A stretch of 19,252 nt of DNA from CAZPAH01 sp964584495 (GCA_964584495.1 CAZPAH010000048.1:1-19252), one strand, 5' to 3'. Positions 8,176 through 15,386 are shown, counted from the first letter of the stretch. Program-made: numbers and translations. Notes: a model not told the origin generated them from the sequence alone.

Positions 8176-8862
8176 ATGGTTCAAAATATGCATAGAATAA
8201 GGGATTACGACAGAAAAAGAACCAAGAGGCTTCTCTATTTCCTTCCCGTTTCAATCCTGATTCTACTGTTAGTGATGCTTACGGCGGAAAGGGCCCGGAT
8301 AGTCGACAGGATGTTCACCGTAGGTTACGAGGGGCCGATGAAACTTCTTCCCGAGATTACTATCATCGAGGACAAGAGCGTCGAGGCGGAGGTGTTTTCG
8401 GTCGAGCGCCATGACATGAAGGTACGAGAGGTCGAGATATTCAACGAGGAAGATGAGAACGAGCGCAAGGAGGACCCGGATATACCTATCGCTGAGTCGA
8501 TAGAGAAGGAGCTCGACGATCCGTTTTTCGACGATATACCGGGAGACAGCTACCTGAGAACCTATCCCTCCCATACCGACGTGCCTTTCAGGGAGGACTA
8601 CGTCATATTGAAGATGGTTCAACCGGTATACCCCGAAGAAGCGATCAAAAAAGGACAGGAAGGCTATGTCCTGGTGGAAGTTTTCATCAACGATCACGGG
8701 AAGGTCGAGGAGGCCTGGGTCCGCAAGGTTGCAGGGGCCAAAAGCTTCGAGTCGGCTTCCCTCGATGCCGTCAAGCAATTCGAATTCAAACCGGTGAAGG
8801 AGAATGGAGAAGCCCAATCGTTCTGGATCAGTTTTCTCATTAGTTACAAATTGAAGATTTAG
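8176..8862 (+). CDS. TonB-family energy transducer-like protein
   Basis: Single-pass inner-membrane protein of 228 residues with a C-terminal TonB domain, a family that passes proton-motive force from ExbB/ExbD to outer-membrane receptors. A TM helix spans about 19-36 after a basic N-terminus. The C-terminal domain (about 145-228) shows the family pattern: QPVYPEEAIKKGQEGYVLVEVFI, split here as VQPVYPEEAIKKG then EGYVLVEVFI, followed by SFESASLDAVKQFEFKPV. The connecting region (about 75-130) is strongly acidic, not the Pro/Lys-rich linker of classical TonB. No ExbB, ExbD or receptor is nearby, so the partner system is unknown. No clear Shine-Dalgarno precedes 8176; an ATG at 8188 is an alternative. 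The stop overlaps the stop of the convergent lipoprotein gene. Confidence 0.85.
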   Translation: MVQNMHRIRDYDRKRTKRLLYFLPVSILILLLVMLTAERARIVDRMFTVGYEGPMKLLPEITIIEDKSVEAEVFSVERHDMKVREVEIFNEEDENERKEDPDIPIAESIEKELDDPFFDDIPGDSYLRTYPSHTDVPFREDYVILKMVQPVYPEEAIKKGQEGYVLVEVFINDHGKVEEAWVRKVAGAKSFESASLDAVKQFEFKPVKENGEAQSFWISFLISYKLKI

Positions 8863-10583
8863 TTGTCTATGCGCAGGGTATAGTACCGCTCGGGTTTCTC
8901 ATCCCGGACGATATAGAATTGCACACCGGCTCCCGTGACGATATCGATAAACCTGTACCGTCTGTTCTCGAGTATATCGGACATTTCTTCCAGCAGCGTT
9001 CTGCCCGACACGGAGCAGGCCGCCATCGCCTCGATCATCCTGCTTACTCCGATGTATCCGCCTATAAGAAACCGGTTGACCTCGATGAACTGCTCCCCGG
9101 CGAGTGAAGCGGCCGCTCTGAAACGTTCCTCTCCGCCGGCGACGTCATCGAGCTTCGGGAATATCGCACCGTCCATGTCCCGGCCGGCCATTCTTAAAAG
9201 ATTCTTCGAGTTCCACACGCTGGTTCCTAGCAATTGAACGCCGAATTCGTAGAAGGAAAGCTGGGGAAGGATTAAAACAAGATCCTCCGTGTCGGAAGAG
9301 ATGAAAAGGGCTTCCGGTTCGGCCTGCCTCAAACGCGCTATGTTGTGCTGAAAATCCGTGCTCCCCTGCTCGTAATATTCCTCGGCGCAGATCACTCCAC
9401 CTGCAAGCTCGACCTCGCTTCTAAACAGGGAGCCGAGGCGCCTGGAACGGATACCGTCGACGGCCATGTAGGCTATCCGGCGAAGCCCCAACTTCCGGCA
9501 TGCGACCCTCGCTATCGCTGTTATCTCCACCTCGGAATCGGTGGATTGCTGGTATATATATTCACCTACCGCTTCGATGCCCTCCTCTGACGCAACGGGG
9601 GAAAAGAGAGGAATCATTCGGTACTGGGCCACCTGCGCGGCCGCAATGGTGGTCGAACTCAAGACACCGCCCACCAGGGCCGTAACCTTCTCGGTATCGA
9701 TGAGCCTTTCGGTGACCGAGTAGGCCGTGAGAGCGTTCGCCCCGGTATCGCCGACGACGAGCTCCATCCCGGTCATACCTTTCTGCCTCGCCTCCTTCAT
9801 CGCCAGCGACGCCCCTTTGAGAAATTCGTTCCCCAGGGGAGCGAAGCGCCCGCTCAATGGACATAACAGGCCCAGGCGAAAGCGGACAGACCCGTCAACC
9901 CTTCCGTATTCTATATACTCCTTTTTTCCTTCCCTGTAGAGCCCGTCTGGCAGAACCTTCAGGGAATCCAGTCCGGACAGCTCTTTTTTGATTTTTCTTA
10001 CCGCGGACGTATCGCCGGCGGCCATGGCGTAGGAAAGATATCCCTCCAGCACGATATCTATGCCATGGGCGGCGCCGAACCTTTCCATGATATCCTCGAG
10101 TTCCTTCTCCGAGAGCAGGTTCACGGCTTCCGCAAGGCGGCTGCGCGCCTCTAGATAGGTGGCTTGATTCAGATCGACCGAGAGGGCCTCCATCAACCTC
10201 GACACGGCATCGGTATACATGCCCTTGGCCTGGTCGATCCTCGCCAGCAGCACAAGCGCCTCTCCTCTCTGGTCGGCGAAACTAGGATCCTCGACGAGGG
10301 GATCGACAATAGTCCTCGCCTCCTCGAAAAACCCGAGTTCGATATCCGATTCTCCGACGAGCAGCCGCACCTCGCCTTCACCGGGTTCCCCGCCATACGT
10401 TTCCAGATAACGTTTACCCAGCTTTCTCGTTTCCCTGTAATCCTTGTCGAAAACCTGGGCACGGATCCTCGTGATTAGGTCTTCCCGCTCCTCCTGGGGA
10501 TTTGGCAAAGGCGATTCCGCCGGAGGTGTGACCGAGCATGAAAGGAAAAGGGCTAAAAGAAAGATCGGAAATAATCTTCTCAT
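8859..10583 (-). CDS. LpoA-like lipoprotein: TPR-like N-terminus plus periplasmic-binding-protein (type 1) domain
   Basis: Predicted lipoprotein of 574 residues. The signal MRRLFPIFLLALFLSC gives a probable lipidated Cys16. Residues about 35-225 are helical and TPR-like (for example FFEEARTIVDPLV and YTDAVSRLMEALSVD). Residues about 233-570 match the branched-chain-amino-acid-binding fold (LGLLCPLSGRFAPLGNEFLKGASLA, then ALVGGVLSS and ATG-free equivalents such as GDTGANAL). This TPR plus type-1 binding-protein layout is that of LpoA, the outer-membrane activator of PBP1A; a transporter-type ligand-binding role is the alternative. No ABC transporter genes lie nearby, which favours the LpoA-like reading. 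The ATG at 10583 has GAGGGAG upstream and overlaps the preceding stop as ATGA. It is the last gene of the manC-led cluster. Confidence 0.85.
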   Translation of the reverse strand: MRRLFPIFLLALFLSCSVTPPAESPLPNPQEEREDLITRIRAQVFDKDYRETRKLGKRYLETYGGEPGEGEVRLLVGESDIELGFFEEARTIVDPLVEDPSFADQRGEALVLLARIDQAKGMYTDAVSRLMEALSVDLNQATYLEARSRLAEAVNLLSEKELEDIMERFGAAHGIDIVLEGYLSYAMAAGDTSAVRKIKKELSGLDSLKVLPDGLYREGKKEYIEYGRVDGSVRFRLGLLCPLSGRFAPLGNEFLKGASLAMKEARQKGMTGMELVVGDTGANALTAYSVTERLIDTEKVTALVGGVLSSTTIAAAQVAQYRMIPLFSPVASEEGIEAVGEYIYQQSTDSEVEITAIARVACRKLGLRRIAYMAVDGIRSRRLGSLFRSEVELAGGVICAEEYYEQGSTDFQHNIARLRQAEPEALFISSDTEDLVLILPQLSFYEFGVQLLGTSVWNSKNLLRMAGRDMDGAIFPKLDDVAGGEERFRAAASLAGEQFIEVNRFLIGGYIGVSRMIEAMAACSVSGRTLLEEMSDILENRRYRFIDIVTGAGVQFYIVRDEKPERYYTLRIDN

Positions 10584-11119
10584 TCTGATATCTCCCTCTG
10601 GGGAAAATCTGCCCGGCCGAGATATGCAAGGGCGAGTTGATGATATTCCCGGGCTTGTTCCTCGAGTTTTCTCAGGGATCGATCGCCGAGTTTCTTTTTC
10701 ACCGATGCGGGCACGCCGGCGACAAGGGAACCCGGGGGTACGATCGTTCCCTCGAGCACAACGCTGTTTGCCGCAACAATACTACCTGCGCCTATTACGG
10801 CACCGTCCAGAACAACGGCTCCCATTCCTATGAGTGTCCGGTCTTCCACCCTGCACGAATGTAGAACCGCGCCATGCCCTACTGTAACATAATTTCCGAT
10901 CGCCAGCTCGGGTCCCCCCGTAGTTATGTGGCAGACACAGCAATCCTGAATATTAGTGTACTCCCCTATTATGATTTTCCAGCAATCTCCCCTAACCACC
11001 GCCGAATGCCATATGCTCGACCCCCTGCCTACCGTCACATCACCGATGATTGAGGCAGCGGGTGCGATATAGACATCACTCGCTATCCGGGGATTGCGCC
11101 CCTGAAAGCCCTCTATCAT
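10580..11119 (-). CDS. Gamma-carbonic-anhydrase-like hexapeptide-repeat protein (YrdA/PaaY type)
   Basis: Left-handed beta-helix protein of 179 residues made of hexapeptide repeats (AASIIGDVTVGRGSSIW, IGMGAVVLDGAVIGAGSIV). The three zinc-binding histidines of the gamma-carbonic anhydrase family are present as H64 (VCHITTG), H82 and H87 (VGHGAVLH), with the family motifs VVRGD and NIQD. Many relatives of this type have unproven or weak anhydrase activity, so the substrate is uncertain. I chose the ATG at 11119, which matches the family N-terminus and has a GGGGGA stretch close upstream; a TTG at 11143 would overlap the previous gene. It lies 13 bases after the DUF151 gene and overlaps the lipoprotein gene start by 4 bases. 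Confidence 0.9.
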   Translation of the reverse strand: MIEGFQGRNPRIASDVYIAPAASIIGDVTVGRGSSIWHSAVVRGDCWKIIIGEYTNIQDCCVCHITTGGPELAIGNYVTVGHGAVLHSCRVEDRTLIGMGAVVLDGAVIGAGSIVAANSVVLEGTIVPPGSLVAGVPASVKKKLGDRSLRKLEEQAREYHQLALAYLGRADFPQREISE

Positions 11120-11132
11120 TATTCCCCCGATA

Positions 11133-11621
11133 CTAGATATCAAGGTCGCCGAAACTGCCGGGATCGAGCCCCTCCAACCGTTTCTTTACATCGTCGTCCG
11201 CACCTTCGTCCAGGTGCAGGTTCCGCTTGTGCATGTTGAAAAGCTCCGCGTCGATTCGTATCGCCGCACCCGCCCGCAGGGCCAGCGCCAGCGAATCGCT
11301 CGGACGGGCGTCGATGTAAAACGTTTCCTGCCCCCGTTTGAGAACGATCCTTGCGAAGTATGTGTCCTCGTAAATACCTGTGATCTCGATACTGCTCACC
11401 TCGGCGCCGAGCTCATCGACAATCAGCATCATCAGATCGTGCGTCATCGGCCGCTCGAACGTCTGCCCCGCGAGGGCCGCGTAGATCGCGGTGGCCTCCG
11501 CCGGACCTATCCATATCGGCAGCAGCTCTCCGCTTCCACCGGCTTCCTTTATTAGAACGACCGGATGTTCCCTTTCCTTGTCGAGCGCGATACCGCTTAC
11601 CACTACTTCCAGGAGTTCCAT
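11133..11621 (-). CDS. DUF151 bifunctional nuclease family protein
   Basis: Small cytoplasmic protein of 162 residues of the DUF151/BFN family; some members have been reported to have RNase and DNase activity. Family hallmarks are the opening MELLEVVVSGIALD, then LPIWIGPAEATAI, TFERPMTHDLM and DARPSDSLALALR. The frame stays open upstream to 11723 but overlaps the parvulin gene there. The ATG at 11621 begins at the family N-terminus, has AGGA six bases upstream, and lies 17 bases after the parvulin stop. The C-terminal tail is acidic. The cellular role is not known, and the neighbours (envelope lipoproteins, carbonic-anhydrase-like protein) do not clarify it. Confidence 0.9.
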   Translation of the reverse strand: MELLEVVVSGIALDKEREHPVVLIKEAGGSGELLPIWIGPAEATAIYAALAGQTFERPMTHDLMMLIVDELGAEVSSIEITGIYEDTYFARIVLKRGQETFYIDARPSDSLALALRAGAAIRIDAELFNMHKRNLHLDEGADDDVKKRLEGLDPGSFGDLDI

Positions 11622-11638
11622 CTTCGTTCCTGCTTCCC

Positions 11639-12838
11639 CTATTCGTTCTCCTTCATCTGCTCCTTCATGTCCTCGAAAGACTCGAATTTCGGATGGGCTT
11701 TCCCCATATTCTCCATCATCCACTTCGCAGATTCAACTACTTCCGCATCGGGATACCTTCTGATCAATTCCTCGAACGTCCTATGGGCGAAAGGCAGGTC
11801 GTTGAGCTCTTCGGCATAGACGAATCCGATCATGAACAGAGCTTGAGGAGCATATTTATCGTCGGGATATGTATTCACGAGGTTTCTGTAATACTGTATC
11901 CTCGTATAGGAGGCGTCCTCCGCCTGTGCCACTTCCCACATCTCTTCGGGAGTCCTGATCGTCTCCATGTACTCTTCCCTGACGAGATTTTCCGGCTTCA
12001 TCTCTTTCCTCAGCCTGTCGAGCTCCTCAGTCATCTCCTCGTGAGCCTTCTTCGTCTTGAGCAGTTCTTCTATCTCCAGCCTCTCCTCGGAAAGCGGCGT
12101 GATCATCTGGGGCTGCTTCTTGTTGATCTTTACGACCGAATATCCCTTCTCGTGCGAAACGACGCCGCTGATATCCCCCGCTTCGAGATCCTTGATCTGA
12201 TCGGAGAAACGGTCCGAATACCCGATAAACTTGATGAATCCGTTAAGGTTGAAATAGCCCAGATCTCCATTGGTGGGGGCGGTTGTCTCGTCTTCCGACT
12301 CCATTTTCGCGATCTTGTCGAATTTCTCCCCAGCTTTAAGCCTCTTAATCCACTCGACACATTTCATGCTGTCCTCGGAGAAGATATGCTGAGCTTTGAT
12401 CACACCTTCTTTCGTGTACTGGTTGATATGCTCATTATAATATTCCTCGATCTCCAAATCGGTGACCTTTATCTTCGGTTTAACGAATTTCTCATAATAG
12501 GCTCCAATAAGAACCGTCTTCTCCGCCAGCTCGATCTGTTTCTTGATGTCCTTGTCGTTTTGAAGGTTCTTTCTCTTCGCCTCCAAATAAAGCATCTCCT
12601 CATCAATAAGAATATCAACGAATCTCGCTCTACCTTCGCTTCCCTTGTATTGATCTTTTTGGTTTTGCGGTAACTTATCAAACCTGTCGTCGACCGTTCT
12701 CTCCATGATCTTCTTATCGTACACCCTCGCCGCGACCCCTTCGGTGACTTTCAGCTTCTCGCCCCTGTTAGAGCAGGAAAATACCGTGCCGAGCAGCAAT
12801 ACGATGATGGCTCCGATGTTCAATCTGACCCACGACAT
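11639..12838 (-). CDS. Parvulin-type peptidyl-prolyl isomerase lipoprotein with C-terminal TPR-like repeats
   Basis: Predicted lipoprotein folding factor of 399 residues related to SurA/PrsA. The signal ends at TVFSC, so Cys22 is probably lipidated. A SurA-N-like helical region spans about 35-140. The parvulin domain follows at about 145-240 (KAQHIF, the GDLGYFNLNGF segment, then FSDQIKDLEAGDISGVV and GYSVVKI). A charged helical stretch runs to about 310. Residues about 315-390 look like TPR/BamD-type repeats (YYRNLVNTYPDDKYAPQALFMIGFVYAEEL), an addition not usual in PrsA. The ATG at 12838 has a strong AAGGAGG. It sits 25 bases after manC and 17 bases before the DUF151 gene. Likely role: folding or targeting of envelope proteins; whether the lipid anchor is in the inner or outer membrane is unknown. 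Confidence 0.9.
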   Translation of the reverse strand: MSWVRLNIGAIIVLLLGTVFSCSNRGEKLKVTEGVAARVYDKKIMERTVDDRFDKLPQNQKDQYKGSEGRARFVDILIDEEMLYLEAKRKNLQNDKDIKKQIELAEKTVLIGAYYEKFVKPKIKVTDLEIEEYYNEHINQYTKEGVIKAQHIFSEDSMKCVEWIKRLKAGEKFDKIAKMESEDETTAPTNGDLGYFNLNGFIKFIGYSDRFSDQIKDLEAGDISGVVSHEKGYSVVKINKKQPQMITPLSEERLEIEELLKTKKAHEEMTEELDRLRKEMKPENLVREEYMETIRTPEEMWEVAQAEDASYTRIQYYRNLVNTYPDDKYAPQALFMIGFVYAEELNDLPFAHRTFEELIRRYPDAEVVESAKWMMENMGKAHPKFESFEDMKEQMKENE

Positions 12839-12863
12839 TAAAAGCCTCCTTTTCCATAAAATT

Positions 12864-13958
12864 CTAAAGGATCGTCTCTTCTCCGTTTTTTTCCAGAAGT
12901 TCCATAAGCTCTTTCACCCTTTGGCTGTCACCACGCCTGCAGACCATCACGATTCCGCCGTCCGCCACGACTATCAAATCCTTCACGCCGATAGCAGCCG
13001 TGACACCGTTCGGGTTGAAGAAAATGTTACCCGCCGAGTCGATCGATTCCACCTTGCCGCTGATCGAGTTTCCGTATCCGTCAGCCGGAAGTATCCCCCC
13101 GAGCGCATCCCAGGAACCGACGTCGCTCCAGCCGATATCCGCCGGGATCACCACGACATTATCCGCTTTTTCGAGAATACCGTAATCAACCGAAATCGCG
13201 GGCAGGCGGGGATATTCGTCTTCTATTGCGGCGGAGGAATCGCCTCCCTCCAGAGCACGTCCAATCTTCTCGATCGGTTCCCGGCCCGCCGGCAGGAATT
13301 TATCCCAGGCCTTCAAGAATACGGACGGCCTCCACATGAACATCCCGCTGTTCCAGAAAAATGTACCTTTCTCTAGATACTCCGTCGCCTTGGCCGATCC
13401 GGGCTTCTCGTGGAAGCGGATTACGGGGCATGCCTCCCCGCCCGGCCCGCGTCGCTCGGACCGGTTTCCCGCGTGAGCGGGCCGATCCCCCGCCTCTATA
13501 TATCCGTATCCGGTCGAGGGATGATCAGGAGCGATTCCGAACGTTACGAGGAGATCTTTTTCGCTTGCGAGAGATGCCGCAGCCCGGCAGACCCTTTCGA
13601 ACTCATCGGTCCGGACTATCAGGTGATCCGACGGACAGCAGAGGATCGGCTCGTCGCCGCCGCGGGATTTGACGGCCGCCGCCGCCAGTGCCAGGGACGG
13701 TGCGGTATTCCTGCCTACCGGCTCGGTGATTATATTATCCGCCGGAAGCTCCGGCAATTCCGTCCTGACTAAGGATTCCTGATCTTTAACCGTAAGAACG
13801 ATGATCTTTTCCGGCCTTGCGAGCGGCAGAACCCTCCTGAAGGTCAATGAAAGCATACTGCCTTCGCCCGTTATATCCAGAAACTGCTTGGGCCTTCCGG
13901 CCCTGCTGAACGGCCAGAACCGTTTCCCCTTACCTCCGGCCAGAATCGCTACATACAC
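12864..13958 (-). CDS. manC: Mannose-1-phosphate guanylyltransferase
   Basis: Makes GDP-mannose from GTP and mannose-1-phosphate, a precursor for cell-surface polysaccharide and glycoconjugates. Seen directly: the nucleotidyltransferase signature LAGGKGKRFWPFSRAGRPKQFL near the N-terminus, ITEPVGRNTAPS, CPSDHLI, HPSTGYGYIE, FHEKPGSAKATEYL, and FWNSGMFMW. At 364 residues it matches the short form without the phosphomannose-isomerase domain. The GTG at 13958 begins right at the signature, leaving no room for a later start, with only a poor Shine-Dalgarno (GGTG). It heads the manC to LpoA-like cluster. The related GDP-sugar enzymes are not in the window, so a different NDP-hexose specificity cannot be excluded. 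Confidence 0.92.
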   Translation of the reverse strand: MYVAILAGGKGKRFWPFSRAGRPKQFLDITGEGSMLSLTFRRVLPLARPEKIIVLTVKDQESLVRTELPELPADNIITEPVGRNTAPSLALAAAAVKSRGGDEPILCCPSDHLIVRTDEFERVCRAAASLASEKDLLVTFGIAPDHPSTGYGYIEAGDRPAHAGNRSERRGPGGEACPVIRFHEKPGSAKATEYLEKGTFFWNSGMFMWRPSVFLKAWDKFLPAGREPIEKIGRALEGGDSSAAIEDEYPRLPAISVDYGILEKADNVVVIPADIGWSDVGSWDALGGILPADGYGNSISGKVESIDSAGNIFFNPNGVTAAIGVKDLIVVADGGIVMVCRRGDSQRVKELMELLEKNGEETIL

Positions 13959-13986
13959 TTGGTCACCCCACCGCTAGAGTAGATGC

Positions 13987-14016
13987 GTGACAAGTCTTAA
14001 CTGTATATGTTATAAT
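13987..14016 (+). promoter_or_regulatory. Plus-strand promoter-like sequence, antisense to rplI
   Basis: GTGACA (13987-13992; 5/6), an 18-base spacer and a perfect TATAAT (14011-14016). It points into the 3' end of rplI on the opposite strand and away from manC. No plausible plus-strand gene lies downstream. The surrounding 115-base gap is AT-rich and may also hold the manC promoter on the minus strand, so the match could be incidental. Confidence 0.35.
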
Positions 14017-14073
14017 ACATTAATCTACAAGGGTTCCATAATTTATTCGTCCGCGGGAGGGGAACCGTCCACC

Positions 14074-14517
14074 CTATTCCTTGACGACCCATACCTTGAC
14101 CTGCACCTCGACATCCTTGTGGAGACGCACGGGAACCGTGTAGACACCAAGAACCTTGATCGGCTCTTCGATAAAAATCATCTTGTGATCTACATTGAAT
14201 CCCTGCTCGCTGATCGCCTTCGCTATATCGTTCGCGCTCACCGATCCGTAAAGCTTGTCCTCTTCACCGGCTTGAACGACGATAGTACAGGAAAGATCCT
14301 TCATCTTCCCCGCCACTTCCAGCACGCTTCTTTTAATCTTGTCATCCCGGATCGTTTTTATGCGGTTTTCCTGCTCGATCACGTTCTTCATCGATCCGGT
14401 CGCCACGACGGCCAGCTTCTTGGGAATCAGATAATTCCTCGCGTATCCTTGCTTGACCTTCACAACGTCACCGCGCTGCCCGAGGCCATCGACACTCTCT
14501 CTTAGAATGACTTCCAT
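14074..14517 (-). CDS. rplI: 50S ribosomal protein bL9
   Basis: Ribosomal protein L9 of 147 residues, the usual length, which binds 23S rRNA at the base of the L1 stalk. The N-terminal domain has the family signature MEVILRESVDGLGQRGDVVKVKQGYARNYLIPK, seen here in the segments MEVILRE, VVKVKQGYARN and YLIPKKLA. A long helix rich in charged residues connects it to the C-terminal domain ending VPVRLHKDVEVQVKVWVV. Third gene of the rpsF-rpsR-rplI operon, 12 bases after rpsR. Downstream there is no U-rich terminator before manC, so read-through is possible. Confidence 0.98.
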   Translation of the reverse strand: MEVILRESVDGLGQRGDVVKVKQGYARNYLIPKKLAVVATGSMKNVIEQENRIKTIRDDKIKRSVLEVAGKMKDLSCTIVVQAGEEDKLYGSVSANDIAKAISEQGFNVDHKMIFIEEPIKVLGVYTVPVRLHKDVEVQVKVWVVKE

Positions 14518-14529
14518 TATATCTTCTCC

Positions 14530-14787
14530 CTAGCGATAGTATATCTTGACGAAAGGCAGCAGCGCAATCGCCCTTGCACGCTTGATGGCGTGCGCAAGCT
14601 GTCTCTGATGACGCGCGCAGGTCCCGGTTATCCTTCTCGGGGTTATCTTGCCCCTGTCGGTCACGAAACGCCTGAGAAGAACCTCGTCCTTGTAATTTAT
14701 CTCGATCTTGTCGATACAGAACTTGCACGGCTTGTTTGTAGTCTTTCTCTCTTTCTTCTTCTTCTTGGTTGCAGACCTTCCGCCCAT
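14530..14787 (-). CDS. rpsR: 30S ribosomal protein bS18
   Basis: Ribosomal protein S18 of 85 residues; it pairs with S6 on the 30S platform. The core RRFVTDRGKITPRRITGTC is present as the segments LLRRFVTDRGKI and TPRRITGTCARHQ. The N-terminal KKKKKERK tail is basic. Cysteines C21 and C24 (CKFC) with C57 and H60 form a possible zinc site, the so-called C+ version of the protein. The ATG shares its first base with the last base of the rpsF stop (TAATG), implying translational coupling with S6. Confidence 0.98.
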   Translation of the reverse strand: MGGRSATKKKKKERKTTNKPCKFCIDKIEINYKDEVLLRRFVTDRGKITPRRITGTCARHQRQLAHAIKRARAIALLPFVKIYYR

Positions 14788-15125
14788 TATTCTTCTCCTC
14801 CCTTCTCATCCTTCGTGCCCGCCTCGGATTCAGGCTGAGGATTCTCGTCGATGACTATAAGATGCCTGAGCACGGCATCATCGAACCTGAATATCCTGTT
14901 GAGTTCGGCAAGAATGTCATTGTCTCCGGAAAACTTCATCAGGGTGTAGATCCCCTCAAAACGCTTTGCGATCGGGTAAGCAAGCTTACGCTTGCCCCAA
15001 AGGTCCACCTTGTGCACCTTCCCCTTTCGTGAGGTCACTATCTCGTTGAATCTGTCTGTCTTTTCCTTGACGGCCAGCTCTTCGAGGGACGGATCTAGGA
15101 TATAAACGCACTCGTAGGCACGCAT
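14787..15125 (-). CDS. rpsF: 30S ribosomal protein bS6
   Basis: Ribosomal protein S6 of 112 residues, partner of S18. The family pattern is clear: YECVYILDPSLEEL, then GKVHKVDLWGKRKLAYPI, YTLMKF, and AVLRHLIVI. The C-terminal tail after the fold is acidic (from about residue 96). The ATG at 15125 has a GGGAGG Shine-Dalgarno nine bases upstream. First gene of the operon, preceded by a strong promoter and a structured leader that probably mediates feedback by the S6:S18 complex. Confidence 0.98.
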   Translation of the reverse strand: MRAYECVYILDPSLEELAVKEKTDRFNEIVTSRKGKVHKVDLWGKRKLAYPIAKRFEGIYTLMKFSGDNDILAELNRIFRFDDAVLRHLIVIDENPQPESEAGTKDEKGGEE

Positions 15126-15136
15126 CTGCGGGTTCC

Positions 15137-15184
15137 TCCCTTCGGACTAGGTAGACTTTCCCTTCGGTATATCCGCGGGAAAGT
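15137..15184 (-). promoter_or_regulatory. Structured rpsF leader, candidate S6:S18-binding element
   Basis: In the rpsF leader an 8-bp stem ACTTTCCC (15184-15177) / GGGAAAGT (15162-15155) encloses a CCGAA segment (15167-15163). The known S6:S18 mRNA element presents a CCG in a bulge beside a stem and a hairpin. Here CCG could instead pair with CGG just across the loop, so the fit is incomplete. CCGAAGGGA recurs at 15145-15137, overlapping the Shine-Dalgarno. A competing stem CCGCG (15198-15194) / CGCGG (15177-15173) is also possible. Fold prediction would be needed. Confidence 0.45.
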
Positions 15185-15252
15185 AGGGATTCTCGCGGCC
15201 GGCTTCCTCTTCCTATCAGGATCGGTCGGCGCCGCTTTAAGTTGTGGATCGG

Positions 15253-15281
15253 AATATAACAGATCGCGTCATGCCCGTCAA
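15253..15281 (-). promoter_or_regulatory. Strong sigma-70-type promoter of rpsF-rpsR-rplI
   Basis: Minus-strand TTGACG (15281-15276; 5/6), a 17-base spacer and TATATT (15258-15253; 5/6). Transcription would start near 15246, giving a leader of about 120 bases ahead of rpsF. This is the best promoter match in the window and fits a ribosomal protein operon. The remaining bases 15282-15386 between it and pth hold no gene and only a weak hairpin without a U tract. Confidence 0.65.
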
Positions 15282-15386
15282 GAGGCGACGTCCCCCTTTT
15301 CCCGCCGTCCCTTAAGGAGCCGGGCGTTGAAAAGCCCACGCCGCATGAATGACCACTGTCGAAAGGTTCTCCGGTGGAAAATGAGC

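Noticed and set aside
11693..12673. Long plus-strand open frame (326 codons) antisense to the parvulin gene
   Set aside because: It mirrors a clear parvulin coding sequence on the other strand. It is a by-product of that gene's codon bias and shows no domain of its own.
14032..14066. Inverted repeat GGTTCC/GGAACC after rplI as a terminator
   Set aside because: Six-base stem with a 23-base loop and no T tract on the minus strand; too weak for an intrinsic terminator.
13987..14505. Plus-strand open frame of 172 codons downstream of the antisense promoter candidate
   Set aside because: It is antisense to rplI, lacks a Shine-Dalgarno and has no domain, so I treat any RNA there as non-coding.
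15323..15342. Hairpin GGCGT/ACGCC after pth as a terminator
   Set aside because: Five-base stem, ten-base loop and no run of Ts; not convincing.
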